Shown piece by piece: positions 60,441-64,000 of a stretch of 64,000 bases of DNA. The stretch lies in assembly GCA_004563195.1 (NCBI GenBank), contig SFTJ01000033.1, positions 14,359-78,358 of the forward strand, given 5' to 3'. The notes beneath the pieces were generated by a model, which was not told the DNA's origin, did no database searches, and saw only the letters and a list, made by a program, of their open reading frames with translations. The DNA is from a bacterium. GTDB taxonomy: Bacteria > Bacteroidota > Bacteroidia > Bacteroidales > Muribaculaceae. Numbering within the stretch: the first letter of the stretch is position 1; the number at the start of each line of letters is the position of its first letter. Made by a program: the position numbers and the translations under genes.

Positions 60441-61472
60441 TTATTTAACATTTCGGGTGCTCTGAAGAGACGCTCGGCTGCGCACTTTCACATTTTTTCG
60501 AAGGGCATCGGCATAGAAAAAGAGTTCTTGCAGGTGCAGGCTGCCGAGCGGAAAGTAGTTGCTCATTTTTGGCAGCGAGTATACTTTGGGGTCTATGCCT
60601 TCCACCATAAGCATGTGGTTGCTTTTGTCCACAGCCACGGTCACTGCTGCGCCTTCGGTGGCGGGCACCACTGATGTGCCGTAAGGGAAGTTGGGGTCGT
60701 GCGCCTTGGGCGTGCTTCCTGCAGGCAGAAGGGTGGCTTTGCGGCTCGAGGTGCTCCATGTGATGGGGTTGATGCACACCACATTGTCGGGGAAGAGCAC
60801 ATTGCGGGATTTCTCGCCGCGCATTTTTGCCCACGAGTTGAAGCACACTATTACGCCGGTGTCGGTGGCGCCGCGAGCTGCCTTCACATTGGGGTGCTTG
60901 AGGTCGCTGCGTGTGACATTGCCGCCTACGGCATAGGCTGCCACCATGCGGCTGAGTGCCCGGCTATCGAGACTTTTCACTATATCCACCAGCAGACATG
61001 CGCCTTGGCTGAATCCGGCAAGTATGAAGCGGCGACCGCGGTTGTAATGCTTCATATAGTGCTCAAATGCGGCGAGCACGTCGCCTCGCGCTATGGAGCG
61101 AATGCTGTCGGCTTGTGCCGGCGTCGACGGACTGCCGAATGTGGCTTGCCTGTAGTAGGGCAGATACAGATTGGTGCCGTTGCCGAAAATGTCCTTGGCT
61201 AAGCGGCACGACAGCAGCCATGCTTTGCGATGCTTGGCGCTGTAGGCATCGGCGTTGAAGTGAGTGGTGCCGGCGGCATCGGTCCATGCGCCCACGCAGG
61301 TGGGGAGTACATAGAACACGTCGATGTTGTGCTGCGCACTGCTGTCGCTTGCCCACCATAGGTCGGCATCGCTGTAGTCGAGTGCTTGTGCCCATGCGGC
61401 GGGTGATGCCACGATGGCTATTGCTGCCACTATTGTCATCAGCATAGCCTTGCTGCGTAGTGTCATAGTCAT
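60441..61472 (-). CDS. Secreted DUF3089 alpha/beta-hydrolase
   Basis: 343 residues. Signal peptide (1-29, ending AAWAQA), then the DUF3089 pattern: IDVFYVLPTCVG, NLYLPYYRQATFG, the nucleophile elbow GFSQG with Ser155, CFNSWA and CINPITW, and a C-terminal NHMLMVEGID... segment. The family consists of uncharacterised hydrolases or esterases; an acyl or ester substrate is inferred from the fold only. It starts 25 bases after the Gfo/Idh/MocA gene on the same strand, probably one operon. Confidence 0.85.
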   Translation of the reverse strand: MTMTLRSKAMLMTIVAAIAIVASPAAWAQALDYSDADLWWASDSSAQHNIDVFYVLPTCVGAWTDAAGTTHFNADAYSAKHRKAWLLSCRLAKDIFGNGTNLYLPYYRQATFGSPSTPAQADSIRSIARGDVLAAFEHYMKHYNRGRRFILAGFSQGACLLVDIVKSLDSRALSRMVAAYAVGGNVTRSDLKHPNVKAARGATDTGVIVCFNSWAKMRGEKSRNVLFPDNVVCINPITWSTSSRKATLLPAGSTPKAHDPNFPYGTSVVPATEGAAVTVAVDKSNHMLMVEGIDPKVYSLPKMSNYFPLGSLHLQELFFYADALRKNVKVRSRASLQSTRNVK

Positions 61473-61497
61473 GTCGAGGGTAAATTAATGTTTGAGA

Positions 61498-62490
61498 TTA
61501 CTGATTATCGGCAGGGAACACCACGCCCATTTGGCGGCGTATCTCATCGATTATTTCGATTGTGGCGAGGCTTGTAGCCCACGAATTAATCTCACTCTGC
61601 TGCTTGTGGTCGACGATAAGATTGATAAACTCTGCTACTTCGTAGTAATAGATGTCGTGGTCGAATTTCACGCCCAACTCGCTGCTGCCTTGCCTGTTGC
61701 GCAGCACCACGCTCTCGGGAGTCTGTATCTTGTCGATTACCAGCGATGCCTTTTCGCCATCGATGATGCCGGGCAGATAGGAGTCGGCTATCTTGGAGAA
61801 TGCCACCGATGCCTCCATGCCGCGATAGCGGAAGCTGACGGTGCCCTGACCATCGACACCGGTGCTCAGCAGCGTGCCTTGCGCCGTGATGCCCTCGGGC
61901 TTGCCGAAAAGTGCCACCATGGGATAGATTGTGTAGACGCCTATGTCCATCACCGAACCGTTGGAGAGTTCGCGGCGGAATGCATTGAGCACAATTCCTT
62001 GCTTAAACTTGTCGTAGCGCGACGAATATTGGCAATAACTGCCGAAGTAGCGTCGCACTGTGCCCACCTCGCTCAGATGCTTGCGTATGATGTCGAAATT
62101 GGGATTCAGAGTGGCTATCATAGCCTCCATCAGAGCCACGCCGTTGCGCTCGGCGGCTTCTATCATGGCTTTCACCTCCCGAGCGTTCGACGCCAATGGC
62201 TTTTCGCACAGCACATGCTTGCCGTGATTCATGCATAGGATGCTGTAGGGCGCATGGGTGCTGTTAGGGGTGGCTATGTAGATGGCGTCTACATATTCGC
62301 TGCTTGCCATCGCCTCGAGTGAGGTAAAGGTGTGAGGGATGGCATATTTCGCGGCAAATTCTCGGGCGCGCTCTTCGGTGCGTGAGCACACTGCCGTAAC
62401 CTCAAATCGCGGGTCTTCTTTTGCCCCGGCGAGGAGCATATCGGTGATAAAATTGGTGCCGATGATGCCAAAACGTATTTTATGATTCAT
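61498..62490 (-). CDS. Gfo/Idh/MocA-family NAD(P)-dependent oxidoreductase
   Basis: 330 residues, cytosolic. N-terminal Rossmann domain (FGIIGTNFITDM, residues 7-18; IATPNSTHA near 72-80) with the family motif EKPLASN at 96-102, then the C-terminal alpha/beta domain (VMDIGVYTIYPMVALFG near 190-205). The aldose- or inositol-type substrate cannot be fixed. First gene of a two-gene operon with the DUF3089 hydrolase, preceded by a TATATTTG element at 62542-62549. Confidence 0.9.
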   Translation of the reverse strand: MNHKIRFGIIGTNFITDMLLAGAKEDPRFEVTAVCSRTEERAREFAAKYAIPHTFTSLEAMASSEYVDAIYIATPNSTHAPYSILCMNHGKHVLCEKPLASNAREVKAMIEAAERNGVALMEAMIATLNPNFDIIRKHLSEVGTVRRYFGSYCQYSSRYDKFKQGIVLNAFRRELSNGSVMDIGVYTIYPMVALFGKPEGITAQGTLLSTGVDGQGTVSFRYRGMEASVAFSKIADSYLPGIIDGEKASLVIDKIQTPESVVLRNRQGSSELGVKFDHDIYYYEVAEFINLIVDHKQQSEINSWATSLATIEIIDEIRRQMGVVFPADNQ

Positions 62491-62541
62491 CGTTTCGTAG
62501 CGTTTTTAGTGTTGATAGTGATGCTGATAAGTGGGGTAGTG

Positions 62542-62549
62542 CAAATATA
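62542..62549 (-). promoter_or_regulatory. TAnnTTTG element before the oxidoreductase gene
   Basis: Minus strand TATATTTG, 51 bases before the ATG at 62490. Confidence 0.55.
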
Positions 62550-62620
62550 GCGCAAAAGTGCCAAACAACGCGTAATAAAGCCGAAAAATAATGGCACCAC
62601 AAGTGCCGCACCCAACGCAA

Positions 62621-62654
62621 AGCGGGAGCGCCAACCGCAGTAGGCGCCCCCGCT
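62621..62654. other. GC-rich hairpin in intergenic DNA
   Basis: AGCGGGaGCGCC pairs with GGCGCcCCCGCT with one mismatch. A smaller GGCAC/GTGCC hairpin lies at 62593-62607. No T-run on either side. The rest of 62660-62922 is AT-rich and shows no gene. Confidence 0.5.
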
Positions 62655-62922
62655 TCGTTAGGGATTTATGCTATTTTGTTTGAGATCAAATCAATGGAAC
62701 AGCATTTTGTTTCAGATTACCATTAGAATAACGAACTGCCAAACCGAAGAAGTGAAGGCACATATTTGAACGCTTTATTCATAAGCATAAATCGCTAGCA
62801 ATTGATAAAGCAATCTTGCACCTTATGTTATGAGCCAACTTGCTGAGCATCTATTTGATTTAAGCATTTTCCTGATTTGATAATAACTGTTTTTTTGCTC
62901 AAGAGTCAAGTCTACACAATGT

Positions 62923-63768
62923 TCAGCCCTCCTTGCTTTCATCATGTTTTAGCAAAAACATGGTCTTTTGTCGCTCTATTTCTGCTTTTAGTTGCTCACG
63001 TGTTGGCATGTAAGTCATGTATTTTGAGGCAAACAAGTGAGCATTGTCATGTAGAATGGAATATCGAGCAATATCCTCATCAGTGTCTTCGCACAAAAGA
63101 AGCCCTATAGTGGGATTATCGCCTTCCGAACGTTGCCTTTCGTCATACATACGAACATACATATCCATTTGTCCCACATCTTGATGTGTGATTTTTGATG
63201 TTTTGAGGTCAATCAGAACGAAACACTTCAGAATATAGTTATAAAATACCAAGTCGATATAATAATCCTGCTTCTCGGTGTGTATATGCTGCTGACGTGC
63301 CACAAAAGCAAAGCCTTTGCCCATTTCGAGTAGAAATTTCTCAAGATTGTCAATAATGGATTGCTCGAGTTCCGACTCCAGAAACGACGAATCAGCAGTA
63401 AAACCAAGAAATTCACCGACAACAGGATTCTTTATAAAATCATTGGCATCAGTAGTCTGCAACGGGGCTGTAATTTGAAGCATTTCCCGCTCAACCAGCT
63501 CCTTATGCTGGGAGCTAAGCAGCCGATAATAATACTGCGAGCTGACATTGCGTTGCAACGTGCGTACACTCCAATTTTGACTTAATGCTTCATGCACATA
63601 CCATTTGCGTGCATCAGCATTAAGTTCTTGAACGACAACGCGATAATGAGTCCATGAGAGTAATTGCCCGCATTTTCCACTCACTGAGCGGAAAATCTCA
63701 GGGAAAAACTCATAGAATTTCGCAAAACTATAAAGATTAGTTTTTGTAAACCCCTTTCCGTATGCAGC
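62923..63768 (-). pseudogene. DUF1016 (YhcG-type) PD-(D/E)XK nuclease, 5'-truncated
   Basis: Open frame of 282 codons on the minus strand with the family sequence YGKGFTKTNLYSFAKFYEFF, QLLSWTHYRV and SLFLE-like helical part, then the nuclease core with FYIDLVFYN...FVLIDLKTSK (Asp...Asp-x-Lys pattern) and GQMDMYVRMYDE. The usual first 70-80 residues are missing: a TAG at 63769-63771 precedes the homologous region and unrelated DNA follows. No ATG lies before the GTG at 63684, so a normal product is unlikely. YhcG-like proteins often accompany restriction systems, none of which is visible here. Confidence 0.8.
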
Positions 63769-63778
63769 CTATCTTATG

Positions 63779-63786
63779 CAAAGATA
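63779..63786 (-). promoter_or_regulatory. TAnnTTTG element just upstream of the truncated DUF1016 frame
   Basis: Minus strand TATCTTTG. It would drive transcription into the truncated gene, but no start codon fits a full domain. Confidence 0.4.
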
Positions 63787-64000
63787 ATATAAGGTGTGAG
63801 CAGAAATCGAGCACATCAATTTTATTTAATCTAAAATTGTGGCGTATTTGTCGTGCGATAGGGATAGAAGCCGTAAGGCGGAGACCGTGGCTCCGTTCAC
63901 GACTTGACCGATTAAGTGAGAGCAGTGCCAAACTTGTTTGAGCAATGCCGAACGTGAGGGAAAGCACGCCAGTGAATCAGTGCCTTGGCACGACAGCCGA
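63787..64000. other. Window-end sequence, no gene assigned
   Basis: A minus-strand frame of 76 codons (63737-63967) runs through here but shows no family and ends in the DUF1016 junction. GAACGTGAGGGAAAGCACGC and neighbouring phrases look like repeated intergenic DNA; their source cannot be told from this window. Confidence 0.3.

Noticed and set aside
63737..63967. 76-codon minus-strand frame at the window end
   Set aside because: It overlaps the truncated DUF1016 junction, shows no recognisable domain and contains the promoter-like TATCTTTG.
1..64000. tRNA or rRNA genes
   Set aside because: No T-loop/anticodon arrangements or ribosomal RNA segments were recognised in the intergenic regions when read by eye. 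A tRNAscan run would be needed to exclude a tRNA completely.

Overview
The window looks like a chromosomal segment of a gut Bacteroidales, most likely Muribaculaceae or a close relative. The evidence is two SusC/SusD outer-membrane uptake loci, many matches to the Bacteroidota promoter pattern (TTTG, about 19 bases, TAnnTTTG), almost no Shine-Dalgarno sequences, an Hc1-like histone protein, a C10 cysteine protease and a secreted protein with C-terminal sorting tails of the type IX kind, and TPR-type sensor kinases. The genus is inferred from gene content only. No tRNA, rRNA or CRISPR array was found.

Layout. 1-6.4 kb: a D,D-carboxypeptidase cut by the window edge, a YjbQ-family enzyme, and two tandem TPR sensor kinases with no response regulator. 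6.4-14.2 kb: an array of small hairpins touching the miaA stop codon, a DPP IV-like peptidase plus miaA operon, an AT-rich orphan gene, myo-inositol-phosphate synthase, yaaA and the small histone-like gene. 15.1-20.7 kb: first SusC/SusD/lipoprotein locus. 20.7-28.8 kb: a tandem composite repeat, a solitary phage-type terminase ATPase-nuclease, a SulP anion transporter, a large propeller-like virion-type protein, then an inverted copy of the same repeat. 28.9-37.4 kb: a C10 protease, a GC-rich candidate structured RNA, hairpin arrays, valS and a TrpB2-type tryptophan synthase. 38.1-46.3 kb: second SusC/SusD locus with two lipoproteins and a secreted protein. 46.4-51.3 kb: FabK/NMO-type flavoenzyme, a lipoprotein/YccF/HAD operon, peptidase E and an ATP-grasp enzyme.

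51.3-64 kb is a decayed, mosaic accessory region. It has an esterase and a GH16 glucanase that each lost about 50-60 bases with a frameshift, remnants of a DUF234-type ATPase and of a DUF1016 nuclease, a DUF5131 protein, and a 4.7-kb insertion bounded by near-identical 154/155-bp direct repeats. The insertion carries an exported M20 peptidase and two secreted unknown proteins, and its repeats duplicate the 3' end of a MerR/GyrI-type regulator. A DUF3089 hydrolase and a Gfo/Idh/MocA oxidoreductase follow.

The most unusual features are the arrays of tiny hairpins (different stems in a constant GC...GC-GGTTA frame), the larger palindrome-rich repeat found with them, and the isolated terminase plus virion-type gene pair lying between inverted copies of that repeat. 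All GC and codon-usage remarks were made by eye, not computed.
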